64,000 bases of DNA from Bradyrhizobium neotropicale (lineage in GTDB: Bacteria; Pseudomonadota; Alphaproteobacteria; Rhizobiales; Xanthobacteraceae): assembly GCF_001641695.1 (NCBI RefSeq), contig NZ_LSEF01000085.1:202654-266653 (forward strand), read 5' to 3'. Below the pieces are notes generated by a model. That model worked only from the letters and a program-made list of their open reading frames with translations. It was not told the origin of the DNA and did not search any database. The position numbers and the translations under genes were made by a program. Below, one piece after another: positions 7,640 to 15,192 of the stretch (position 1 is the stretch's first letter; each line of letters begins with the position of its first letter).

Positions 7640-7792
7640 GCCGCGCATGAGCCCTTCCCCGTTGGATTGCATCCGATCGCAACCAGATGCGAGAGCAACT
7701 GGCGTCCCATCGCCGCGGCTTGTGGAAAGCGGGGAGCCGAGATCCGGCCGGGCTTCAACTGGGATGGGCTTGCCGCTAAAGGATATCGATAG
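7640..7792 (+). pseudogene. C-terminal fragment of a small zinc-ribbon protein
   Basis: The end of this open frame reads CGKRGAEIRPGFNWDGLAAK followed by a stop, the typical C-terminal signature (CGxRGA.IRP.F.W) of short rhizobial zinc-ribbon hypotheticals. The expected upstream half with the first Cys pair is not found in frame, so this is probably a 5'-truncated remnant. The family pattern is from memory. Confidence 0.4.
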
Positions 7793-8225
7793 CGGCTCAA
7801 AGACGGCCCCGGCCGTGGGGGCTTCATAGGGGATCGTGGGCCGGGGCCGTTTGGAGGTGCTTGGGACCTTGGGGAAGGACCAAGCGATAGCGAGCTTACT
7901 CAAAGCTCGAAGTGTTGTTCTGTTCGCTTCCGCACATTGGCGGCTCCGTTCCGGACAGAACCTGCCGAATTTTCCTGATCGGATTCTCTGAGGCCGCCTC
8001 CGGGCGGCCTCTTTGCTTTTGCCCACGCAAAAAGTGGCCTCAGCGGTTGGCGGCGGCTGAGGACTCGGGTCCAGCTCCGGCAAAAGGGGGATCCGGTGAC
8101 CTATCTATGTCGCAACTCGTGGGAGACCACCCACATGCAAGGAGCCCTACCTGGACTTGGTCTTGCCCGGCCGTAGCGCCGGACCACATATCCTCCGACG
8201 GTTCACCAACGATTGGAGCGCTGGA
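7793..8225. other. Gene-poor region with one terminator
   Basis: Apart from the hairpin at 7990-8011, no supported gene or RNA is seen in these 430 bases. Short open frames lack ribosome-binding sites and do not resemble known families. Confidence 0.4.
7990..8020 (+). terminator. Rho-independent terminator
   Basis: GAGGCCGCC (7990-7998), loop TCCG, GGCGGCCTC (8003-8011), then TTTGCTTTT. A perfect 9-bp GC stem followed by a T-rich tract on the plus strand. It shares the AGGCCGCC core of the hairpins at 3878 and 4087. Confidence 0.75.
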
Positions 8226-8312
8226 ATGAGCAGGACCAGCCGCCGGATCGTCTACGTCGTGCTGATGATCGTGGTGCTGCTGTTGATCTGGCAGTTTCTC
8301 GGATCGCTGTGA
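8226..8312 (+). CDS. Tiny single-pass membrane peptide (28 aa)
   Basis: ATG to TGA encodes 28 residues: a basic N-terminus (MSRTSRR) and a single hydrophobic helix (IVYVVLMIVVLLLIW) with a short end QFLGSL. GGAG at 8215-8218 lies 7 bases before the ATG, a proper Shine-Dalgarno. This is the third tiny membrane peptide within 4.6 kb. Function unknown. Confidence 0.5.
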   Translation: MSRTSRRIVYVVLMIVVLLLIWQFLGSL

Positions 8313-8509
8313 ACGGCCCGCCGTATTGTGCGCCTTGCCGCTGTAGAAGCATCATCGCCCGGCGAAGGCTGATTGAAGCAACGGCTGAAACGCCCGATCC
8401 ATCGCTGGTGGTGTTTGGGGAAAAACCGCCCTTGCGTCAGCACCTCTGCATTTTCCGAATCGGCGCTCCGTGCTCGCTCTTCCCAGAGTTCCGGTTGCGG
8501 GGTGCGGAG

Positions 8510-8668
8510 GTGAGCCAGTTCTTATCCGTTTTGTTGCTAGCGATGGCTCTGATGCTGACCGTGTGTTTTGGCGTGGCGGCCTGGCGTCTCTCTGACGAAA
8601 AGGGCGCCGACATCACCGGCCAAATTCCGCACCAGTCCTACGGATGGAGGCCGACGCCGGCCAGGTGA
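8510..8668 (+). CDS. Small membrane protein (52 aa), hypothetical
   Basis: The frame from a GTG at 8510 (or the ATG at 8543) encodes one membrane helix (FLSVLLLAMALMLTVCFGVA) followed by a polar tail. GGAGG directly abuts the GTG, an awkward spacing, so the true start may be elsewhere. Weakly supported. Confidence 0.3.
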   Translation: MSQFLSVLLLAMALMLTVCFGVAAWRLSDEKGADITGQIPHQSYGWRPTPAR

Positions 8669-8959
8669 TGGTCAGATCTTTCACCAGCAAAATCAGTTGT
8701 TTGCTTCCCCGCTTTCGATTTGCGGAAAGCGACAGCCGCAACAATATTCCGCCCGCCTGCAATTTTCCCCGTGCGCAGCGCAGCAATTTACGGTAGTAAT
8801 CGTCCGGGGACGAATTTGTGCCACGCGGTCGGAAAAGAGAAAGCCGCAAACAGGCAAACAATGTGAACGGGGGCAATCCAACGGTGCTCCATGGAACCCA
8901 CGCCAGCTGAACCTTTTGTTCGCGGCGCTGGTTAAGTGGCACAGAGAGGATTGCAGGTT

Positions 8960-9202
8960 ATGGATTGGGTGCTCGGGACGATTGCGGTCTTCTGCTTCGC
9001 GGCAGGCCTTAACACGATAGCGCTGCTCCTTTGCGTGGCCGCCTTGATCACCAGCTTAGGTACCATCAGCCTGAGGATGAGGGCGCGGGCGCAAGGGGCC
9101 CTGCTCGACGACGGCTGGGTCGCTCCGAAGCTTTTTACGGCGATCGTTCTATTGTCTGCCGTTTGGTGTCTCGCCGCGCAGGCGGGATTTATCAGGCTCT
9201 AG
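8960..9202 (+). CDS. Small hypothetical membrane protein (80 aa)
   Basis: The ATG at 8960 follows AGAGGA at 8945-8950. The product has a helix over about residues 2-30 (VLGTIAVFCFAAGLNTIALL and on), a short basic loop (LRMRARAQ) and a final helix (LFTAIVLLSAVWCLAAQAGF). It would be an inner-membrane protein with two to three helices. No family recognised. It lies about 70 bases before the YdcF-like gene on the same strand and may share its transcript. Confidence 0.65.
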   Translation: MDWVLGTIAVFCFAAGLNTIALLLCVAALITSLGTISLRMRARAQGALLDDGWVAPKLFTAIVLLSAVWCLAAQAGFIRL

Positions 9203-9274
9203 ACTGCTCGCCGCCCTCCTCTCCCCAAATGCAATGACAAGCGCCAGCTGGGTCTGAAGTAGCCGCAACTCGCC

Positions 9275-10063
9275 GTGTTCCTGCTCTCCAAGACCCTGGG
9301 CGCACTCGCCATCCTGCCGAACTTTCTCGCGGCAATCGGCCTGTTCGGCTGTTTGCTGATATTGACGCGATACGTCGCGGCTGGCCGCAAACTTGCGATC
9401 GGCGCCTTCGTGGGCCTGGCGGTGTGTGGGTTCAGCCCCGCGGGAAGCCTCTTGCTCAGGCCTCTCGAAGATCGCTTTCCACCATGGGTCCCCGGCGCGG
9501 ACGCACCGGACGGCATCATCATCCTGGGAGGAAGCACCAAACCCGAGGTCTCTGCGGCACGCGGATTTCCGGTTTCCGACATCGGAGTGGACCGACTTAT
9601 CACCGGTGCGATGCTCGCCCGGCGCTATCCGAATGCACGCATCATCTACTCAGGCGGTAGTCCCGATCTGCTTCCGGGGAATTTGCGCGAAGCCGATTAC
9701 GCTCTGCAAATCCTGGGTGAACTTGGCATCCCAAGGGATCGCGTTCAAATCGAAGGCTATTCGCGCAACACAGCCGAGAACGCGACCTTCTCAAAGGCTG
9801 CAGCTTCTCCAAAGCCCGGCGACCACTGGTTGCTCGTCACGTCGGCCTACCACATGCCACGCGCCGTCGGACTCTTCCGCGCGGCCGGCTTTCCTGTCGA
9901 GCCCGTTCCGACCGGCTGGCTGACCAGCGGGCACACCACATGGCTGGATCTCGGTAACTTCGCCTCTTCCGTCCTTCTCGTCCACGTCGCCAGCCGGGAA
10001 TGGATCGGCCTCGCCACATATCGCGCACTTGGAAGAACGAGTGCATTCTTCCCGGGGCCGTAG
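9275..10063 (+). CDS. YdcF family protein (DUF218, ElyC/SanA type)
   Basis: A 262-residue protein starting at GTG 9275, right after an in-frame stop. Two hydrophobic N-terminal segments (about 5-30 and 40-60) anchor it. The DUF218 domain follows: DGIIILGGST (about 80-90), IIYSGGSPDLLPG, SRNTAENATF and LVTSAYHMPRAVGLFRAAGF. These glycine-rich and Asn/His motifs define the ElyC/SanA/YdcF family of envelope proteins, some linked to enterobacterial common antigen and peptidoglycan homeostasis. The substrate is unknown. A GC-rich hairpin follows at 10108-10135. Confidence 0.9.
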   Translation: MFLLSKTLGALAILPNFLAAIGLFGCLLILTRYVAAGRKLAIGAFVGLAVCGFSPAGSLLLRPLEDRFPPWVPGADAPDGIIILGGSTKPEVSAARGFPVSDIGVDRLITGAMLARRYPNARIIYSGGSPDLLPGNLREADYALQILGELGIPRDRVQIEGYSRNTAENATFSKAAASPKPGDHWLLVTSAYHMPRAVGLFRAAGFPVEPVPTGWLTSGHTTWLDLGNFASSVLLVHVASREWIGLATYRALGRTSAFFPGP

Positions 10064-10096
10064 CTCGGCACGCGTCCACCGGCGAAGCCCGCGCGC

Positions 10097-10135
10097 AAAA
10101 ACGAAAAGCCCCAGCGCTTGGAGCACCGCTGGGGC
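10097..10135 (-). terminator. Hairpin terminator, T-run on the minus strand
   Basis: GCCCCAGCG (10108-10116) and CGCTGGGGC (10127-10135) form a 9-bp stem. The A-rich left flank (AAAAACGAAAA) becomes a T-run when read on the minus strand. It lies 44 bases after the YdcF gene; its orientation better suits transcripts coming from the right. Confidence 0.55.
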
Positions 10136-10342
10136 ATCTCGTTCAAAATATGAATTGGTCGAGCAATGGCGTCTTCATAGCAGCGAACGCGGCAAACGCT
10201 TGTGAACTGGTTCACACGCCTGCTCGGAAAACACACGACCTCCCGCCCAGCCACGCCCCGGCACAGGCCGGAACGCGCTCCGCTCGACGGTTTGAGCGTT
10301 GACACGCCGCGCGCTAGGATCGGCCTTTTCACGGAGGCTCAT

Positions 10343-10585
10343 TTGAAGCAGATCATTTGCATCGCGGCCATCACGCTGCTTGCTGCGGCGGCTCCTGCAC
10401 GATCACAGACGCTGGTCGATCCCAACAAGGTTGCGCCCGAATATCGCGAGGCTGCCGAGAAGCGCCGGGCCGAGCAGCTGCGGCAACGCGAATGCGCCCT
10501 GAAGGCGGATCTGGACAAGGTGCTGCCCAGAGATCGCACCGCCTATCTCAACCATTGCCTCGATGGGCCCGTTGCCAAGCCATAG
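10343..10585 (+). CDS. Small secreted hypothetical protein (80 aa)
   Basis: The start is taken as TTG 10343, five bases after GGAGG (10333-10337). The first residues then form a signal peptide (KQIICIAAITLLAAAAPARS). The mature part is charged and helical with two cysteines (RECALKADL, YLNHCLDG), a spacing reminiscent of PsiF-like phosphate-starvation peptides, though that is weak. The upstream ATG at 10202 would add 47 residues without a signal and is rejected. A short direct repeat of GCCATAGCGGCCG follows the stop. Confidence 0.65.
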   Translation: MKQIICIAAITLLAAAAPARSQTLVDPNKVAPEYREAAEKRRAEQLRQRECALKADLDKVLPRDRTAYLNHCLDGPVAKP

Positions 10586-10664
10586 CGGCCGCAAGCCATA
10601 GCGGCCGATTGCGCGGGCTTAACTCTGAGCCCGCCGGCCTGTCGCGGCGAGGCGCCGACGTAGC

Positions 10665-11060
10665 TTAGCTCCGCCGCTGCGGCTTCCTCGGAAACAGCCG
10701 GTCTCGGATGTAGCGCGAGGTCGGCGTCAGGCGGATGCCGCGCGGCTTCTGCCAGGCGGCGCGATCGATCTCCTTCTTGTCGCCGATCGCCAGCCCTCCC
10801 TTGGCGTTCTTGGCGATGAAGATGGCATCGCTCATCTTGCGGCCGGTTCGCTTGTTCCTCGCCTTCACTTCCTTCCAGAGGCTGATCCTGCCCAGCTTGA
10901 GCTTTGGCAGTTCCTCCTTGATCTCCCGCCGCAGGCAGTCCTTCTCGGACTCGCGCGCGCGCTTGCGGCCGCCGGGGAACATCCACAGACCGTCCGACCG
11001 TCGCCTCACCAAAAGAACTTTGCCGCGCTTCGCGGCAACCAGCTTGGAAGCCTTCGCCAT
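10665..11060 (-). CDS. Nudix hydrolase
   Basis: A 131-residue protein with start ATG at 11060. The Nudix box is present: G31, E37, then R45-E46-I-K-E49-E50, matching G-x5-E-x7-RE-x2-EE, with Pro instead of the usual Gly after it. It is preceded by the typical WMFPGG strand. Lys/Arg-rich ends suggest a nucleic-acid or phosphorylated small-molecule substrate, but substrate cannot be read from sequence. A longer in-frame extension upstream (to 11207) has no fitting ribosome-binding site. A perfect 11-bp-arm palindrome 38 bases before the start (11098-11123) may be its operator. Confidence 0.85.
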   Translation of the reverse strand: MAKASKLVAAKRGKVLLVRRRSDGLWMFPGGRKRARESEKDCLRREIKEELPKLKLGRISLWKEVKARNKRTGRKMSDAIFIAKNAKGGLAIGDKKEIDRAAWQKPRGIRLTPTSRYIRDRLFPRKPQRRS

Positions 11061-11097
11061 TGCTGCCGTAAAATAATACCAGAATCGAGCCAATCGT

Positions 11098-11123
11098 AAC
11101 TTGTCTATTTGGATAGACAAGTT
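11098..11123. promoter_or_regulatory. 26-bp perfect palindrome upstream of the Nudix gene
   Basis: AACTTGTCTAT, spacer TTGG, ATAGACAAGTT: 11-bp arms with no mismatch. On the minus strand it is followed by a possible -10 element (TATTAT at about 11071-11076) before the Nudix start. The arms and distance fit a dimeric repressor site; the cognate regulator is not identified. Confidence 0.55.
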
Positions 11124-11216
11124 CGGCGACCGCCCTGTGAAAATCGTTGCCTCCCACAAGGCGAGGCGCCGTCGATGCGAGTTGCCGGACGGACCGAGCG
11201 CTCGCAAAAGGTGAGC

Positions 11217-12302
11217 TCACTCTTCGCGCGCCGTCCCCACCTCCGCCTGATCGGTCCTGATCCACGCTGCCGCGAGCTCCCACGCCACCGACAGGATGAT
11301 TGGCCCGATGAAGAGGCCGATGATGCCGTGGGCGAGCGTGCCGCCGATCACGCCGACGAAGATCACGATGGTCGGCGTATTGAGGCCCCGCCCCATGACG
11401 AGCGGCTTCAACATGGTGTCGATGAAGCCGACGAGGACGAGAAACACCGTGAGCAGCACCGCCGTGGTGACGTCCTTGGCGGTCCAGATCCAGATGATGA
11501 CCGGCAGCAGCACCAGGAAGGCGCCGATCTGCACGATCGAGAGCAGCAGCACGATGAAGGCGAGCAGGCCGGCGCTCGGCACGCTCGCGAGCTTGAAACC
11601 GACGCCGGCGAGCAGCGCCTGCACGATCGCAACGCCGATCACGCCTTGCGCTACCGCGCGGATGGTCGCCCCCGCGAGCTCCAGGAAATGCTCGCTCTGC
11701 TCGGGCACGATGCGAAACAGGAAACCGCGTCCGGCCTCGACCAGCCGCGGACCATGGGGAAAGAGAAAGCCCGCAACGAACACCGAGACCAGGAACTGCA
11801 GCGTCCCGAGGCTTGCATCGCCGGCCAGCGACAGAAGCGGCCCCGCCAGTGGCTGGAGATAGGGCGTCACCTCGCGCAGCACCGCACGGATGTTGTTGTA
11901 GGCCTGATCCCAGAGTTCGTAGAGCGTTGGGCCTATGATCGGCCAGGACTTGATCTGCTCCGGCGCCGACTGCAGCGCGAGGTCGCCGGTGCCGAGCTGG
12001 CGCGCGATCTCCTTCACACCCTCGACTGCGCTGAGGCCGAGCCAGGTCGCAGGGCCGATGACGATGCCGAGCGTGATCAAGGTGAGGATCACCGCCGCCG
12101 TCTTTGGACGGCCGCCGAGCAACTTGGCGAGCGAGCTGAACGCCGGATAGAACGCGACCGCGAGAACGGCGCTCCAGGCCAGGATCGGCACGAACGGCCG
12201 GATGATCAGGAACGTCCAGATGATCATCAGGGCCAGCAGGCCGAGGCGGATCACGAGCTGGATGATGTCCTCTCCGGTCAGGAGCTGACGAAGACTTTTC
12301 AC
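11217..12302 (-). CDS. AI-2E family transporter
   Basis: A 361-residue polytopic inner-membrane protein of the AI-2E/PerM family (autoinducer-2 exporter-like or ion transporters). It has two N-terminal helices (LVIRLGLLALMIIWTFLIIR and following), a long periplasmic-type loop, then C-terminal helices including the family stretch FIVLLLSIVQIGAFLVLLPV and a GxxLxxPxxMG-like motif (TMLKPLVMGRG). The GTG at 12302 lies 8 bases after AAGGAAGG (12311-12318, minus strand), so it is preferred over the GTG at 12308. The transported substrate is not predictable. Confidence 0.92.
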   Translation of the reverse strand: MKSLRQLLTGEDIIQLVIRLGLLALMIIWTFLIIRPFVPILAWSAVLAVAFYPAFSSLAKLLGGRPKTAAVILTLITLGIVIGPATWLGLSAVEGVKEIARQLGTGDLALQSAPEQIKSWPIIGPTLYELWDQAYNNIRAVLREVTPYLQPLAGPLLSLAGDASLGTLQFLVSVFVAGFLFPHGPRLVEAGRGFLFRIVPEQSEHFLELAGATIRAVAQGVIGVAIVQALLAGVGFKLASVPSAGLLAFIVLLLSIVQIGAFLVLLPVIIWIWTAKDVTTAVLLTVFLVLVGFIDTMLKPLVMGRGLNTPTIVIFVGVIGGTLAHGIIGLFIGPIILSVAWELAAAWIRTDQAEVGTAREE

Positions 12303-12451
12303 GAGCACGGCCTTCCTTGCGGCATCAACGCGGGTCCCCGCCGCTTGCGCGGCCCAGCGTTATTGCCAGCAACGGACCGGGCGTCAAGACGACCCGGTCC
12401 CGCCTGCACCGGGGAAGACGACACGGATGCCCCCGAAAATAGGAACGCGGC

Positions 12452-12700
12452 ATGCCGATTGTGCATTTCGAGACGATGGCGCACCGACCGCAACAGCCCG
12501 ATGAACACAGCGGCATTCATCGCGGCATTCACTATTCGCTCAAGCGGAATGCCGCGCCGGGCTATTGGCGCTACGCCTACGTGATCGGCGCAAAAGTCCG
12601 CGCCGGACGGGTTCAGGGCCGGCTGCCGCTGCTCGCCATCAGGCGCGTGACGATGCGGATCGATCGTGACATGCGCGACGGCCAGGTGCCAACGCCCTAG
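12452..12700 (+). CDS. Hypothetical protein (82 aa)
   Basis: The ATG at 12452 follows AGGAA at a good distance. The N-terminal third is His/Gln-rich and unremarkable. From residue 28 on, IHYSLKRNAAPGYWRYAY then a basic RRVTMRIDRDMRD end resembles small rhizobial hypotheticals with a W-containing beta sheet and a C-terminal helix. No domain name is recognised; probably a single small folded domain. Confidence 0.5.
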   Translation: MPIVHFETMAHRPQQPDEHSGIHRGIHYSLKRNAAPGYWRYAYVIGAKVRAGRVQGRLPLLAIRRVTMRIDRDMRDGQVPTP

Positions 12701-12862
12701 AAGTGACCTGGACTGGCGGGGGCCCATTATTCCCCGGCAATTGCGGTCCGAAACCGGGTTTGCCTAACACCCGTTAACCGGATTTCGTCTGGCCGGTTTA
12801 CGCCGATGCAAGCGCCCTCTCCTACGCTTTCCGCCGAGGTCCCCGAAAACACTTTGCGTGCA

Positions 12863-13090
12863 ATGGCCAACAGCATCTGGACGATCGAAGAATTCACCTG
12901 CCCGGGTTGCGGCATGAATTACACCGCGACCAAGGAAGACCACACCGAGCAGCACTCCGGCAGCTTCAAATGCAGCATCTGCAACGGCGTCGTCCACACT
13001 TGGTCCGGCCATCATCACTTCTTCGGCTGGACAGCGGTGAAGACCAGACCGCCCGTGTTCGGCCGGCGCTGGGCCGGCGTGGAATGGTAG
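12863..13090 (+). CDS. Small zinc-finger-like protein (75 aa)
   Basis: The product starts MANSIWTIEEFTCPGCGMNY and carries two Cys pairs, CPGC and CSIC, with histidines between and after (HTEQHSG, SGHHHFFGW). This implies a single zinc ribbon. It is a recurrent short Bradyrhizobium protein type; function unknown. An in-frame ATG at 12806 exists, but the compact conserved-looking product begins at 12863. Confidence 0.65.
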   Translation: MANSIWTIEEFTCPGCGMNYTATKEDHTEQHSGSFKCSICNGVVHTWSGHHHFFGWTAVKTRPPVFGRRWAGVEW

Positions 13091-13452
13091 ACGGGCGCTG
13101 ACGCGCGCCGCTGTCGCTTGCAGCCAATTCAGCCGTGACGCTTGTGAAAGCCCTCGCTATTAAATTTCGCGGGTTCTGTTGCGAGAGGACTGACGCCCGT
13201 TGAGGGCGACCCATGTTGACGAACTGCGTTGGCAGCTTCGGCAGATGAGAACCGGTCAACACGGCAAGGCGTTCAGGGACCGTCTTCGAGAGAGGTGGCG
13301 CAATCGCCATATCCGGCAGTCCGGTCGGATGCCCCCCGCTCCCCATTTCCGTCAACTTTGTTCGCCATCTGAATCCCGGATATTTTCAGCACCGCGTGGC
13401 TCTGGACGGTCATGCGATCGATTGTTCAACCAAAGCTGTTTGAAGGACGCGG
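13091..13452. other. Intergenic region with nothing recognised
   Basis: No open frame here has both a ribosome-binding site and a protein-like composition. I see no RNA gene. The promoter of the Pro-rich protein at 13453 is presumably at the right end. Confidence 0.35.
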
Positions 13453-13983
13453 ATGAAAAGCGTGACGCTCTTTGCCCTTGGCTTCCTGTCTGCCGGTGTC
13501 GGGTTGCTGGACAGCGCGAGAGGCCAGACCTCAGGCGCCCCGCCGCTTTCGCTTGCCCCACCGCCGACCGAACAGGGGGCCGCGCCTTCGGGCACCACCA
13601 ACAACCCCTGGCCGCCAATGGCGACACCCAAGGCGGCGCCGCCCCGAGCAACCGCCAAAAGGCCTCCGGCAAAGCCCAATGGCGAGCCGTCATCGGCGGC
13701 GAACGACGCCCTCCCGCCGGCGGCGTCCGACAAGCTCTCGTCCACGCCGGCGATCAGCAGGCCTCCGCTGCCGCGCAATCCAGCCGCCGACTACGATGGC
13801 TTTAGCGTCGGCACCGTCGACGACAGTGCCACGTCAGGCCAGCCGGCGCGCCCCACGAGGCCGCGCGCAGCAAAAGCCTCCAAGCCCCATTTGGAGACAG
13901 ATGGCATCACGGCGCAGGAATCGATCGATCGGGAAGATGAGGCGTTGAAACGCAAGCTGACGATCTGCCGCGACTGCAAGTAG
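13453..13983 (+). CDS. Proline-rich secreted hypothetical protein (176 aa)
   Basis: The ATG at 13453 follows AAGGA. Residues 1-24 are a signal peptide (VTLFALGFLSAGVGLLDSARG). The following 130 residues are low-complexity Pro/Ala/Ser/Lys, typical of an extended periplasmic linker. The C-terminal 40 residues look folded and end in LKRKLTICRDCK with a CxxC pair. Possibly a cell-wall or envelope-spanning protein; no family recognised. Confidence 0.65.
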   Translation: MKSVTLFALGFLSAGVGLLDSARGQTSGAPPLSLAPPPTEQGAAPSGTTNNPWPPMATPKAAPPRATAKRPPAKPNGEPSSAANDALPPAASDKLSSTPAISRPPLPRNPAADYDGFSVGTVDDSATSGQPARPTRPRAAKASKPHLETDGITAQESIDREDEALKRKLTICRDCK

Positions 13984-14256
13984 GAGATTGCGGCCGTTGC
14001 CCATGGCAGATGTCTTGAGATGCGGCGCGATTAGCCTGTTGTCGAACAAGCCTATTGCCGGATGAAGACTTGGGCATGTGGGGGTCGCGGAGCCACGTAA
14101 AAGCGCGCCTCACAGGCGAGGCACGTCAAATGCTCCGCAATATCAATCCGCAATCCAGACGACATTCTTTTCGACTGGCAATCCGGGCATTCCCTCTTAT
14201 TCAACGCGTCAAGCGTAACGGCTTCGGGCATATCGAGCTCATAAAAAACCGCTCAA

Positions 14257-14391
14257 TCAGACACCGTAAGAGTACCTGATCTGTTTCGCCATCACGATGG
14301 CAGCATCCGTATAGCGACCGTTTGACCAAACTAGATCGCACATCGCCAAAAAGGCTAACGCGAGAAGCGTAATCAAAATTCCCTTGCACAT
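14257..14391 (-). CDS. Small membrane protein (44 aa)
   Basis: The start ATG at 14391 has GGAG 8 bases upstream on the minus strand. One N-terminal hydrophobic helix (GILITLLALAFLAMCDLVW) is followed by a polar, probably periplasmic helix (YTDAAIVMAKQIRYSYG). An N-terminal signal anchor is likely. Function unknown. Confidence 0.6.
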   Translation of the reverse strand: MCKGILITLLALAFLAMCDLVWSNGRYTDAAIVMAKQIRYSYGV

Positions 14392-14562
14392 AGCGACGTC
14401 TCCAATGAAGAGACTGCCAACCGAGCAGGTACGGGTTAGATAGACTGGATATTTTCCGAGGTCGCTGCTGCGACGATCCGCAATGGTCACAGGCTGGCAA
14501 GCAGCCGTAACTATTCCGTTAATCGTCCGCCTCAAAGATGATTTACTCGCCCCCTGAGAACG

Positions 14563-14871
14563 CTACTTCTTGTGCTCGGCGCCCTCCTCGTTCAGCTTTT
14601 CGATCTTGGCGGGAAGGTCCGGATATCGGCCGACCCTGTAGGTGGCGTTCTCACATTTGACGACCCACACGTCGTAGTCCGGCTTTGATAGCTTCGTGTC
14701 GCGCGTAGCTTGCTGTGGCTTGTCGCACGTATGACCTTGGCTGCGTATCTGGGTCGCGAGCAAGTCCGCGTCCGTTTCGGCATAAGCCAGTCTCACAAAT
14801 GGACTGCTGGCTGGCACGAGAGTCGTGGCTAGAATAGTCAGGATCAGAACGGAGCGCTTGGAGCTGTTCAC
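14563..14871 (-). CDS. Small secreted hypothetical protein (102 aa)
   Basis: The GTG at 14871 is preceded on the minus strand by AAGGAGG at ideal spacing, which decides the start over an ATG at 14997. Residues 1-30 are a signal peptide (SVLILTILATTLVPASSPFV). The mature part contains one Cys pair (HTCDKPQQA, VVKCENATYRV) that may form a disulphide across a small beta fold. It looks like a short rhizobial periplasmic protein; function unknown. Confidence 0.7.
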   Translation of the reverse strand: MNSSKRSVLILTILATTLVPASSPFVRLAYAETDADLLATQIRSQGHTCDKPQQATRDTKLSKPDYDVWVVKCENATYRVGRYPDLPAKIEKLNEEGAEHKK

Positions 14872-15192
14872 GGTCAGCCTCCTTCCAGGTTGCAACGCGT
14901 TCCCGAGCCTCGGAGTATAATCCCGCTCTGTCGCGCGGCAATGACCGCCGTCCGCCCCCGTGGGCAGACCGCGCCTAGGCTTGGATCCCGTTCGCACGGA
15001 TCGCGGGCGCCTGCCGGCACCCGGCCTTCCCTGCGCCCTCCTGTCGCGAGGGCAAAAGGCGACACCAACACTCGGGCGCTACCCGCCGCGAGACGGCAAT
15101 GTCATGTCTGCCATTCCAACAGACGGACGCCGCTTCTCCTCTGCTCCGGCCCCGGCTAGACTCCCCTGCTCCGCAGTCGAGTTTTGGACGTA
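14872..15192. other. Intergenic region between divergent genes
   Basis: About 320 bases separate the minus-strand secreted protein from acetoacetate-CoA ligase on the plus strand. No gene or RNA is recognised. Promoters for both directions must lie here but no clear -35/-10 pair stands out. Confidence 0.35.

Noticed and set aside
3540..9200. Integrase gene and att site duplication for an island at tRNA-Lys
   Set aside because: No tyrosine recombinase-like frame is present, and I did not find a second copy of the tRNA 3' end in the window.
10587..10620. Functional tandem repeat after the small secreted protein
   Set aside because: Just two copies of GCCATAGCGGCCG, which look like a short slippage duplication with no symmetry or motif.
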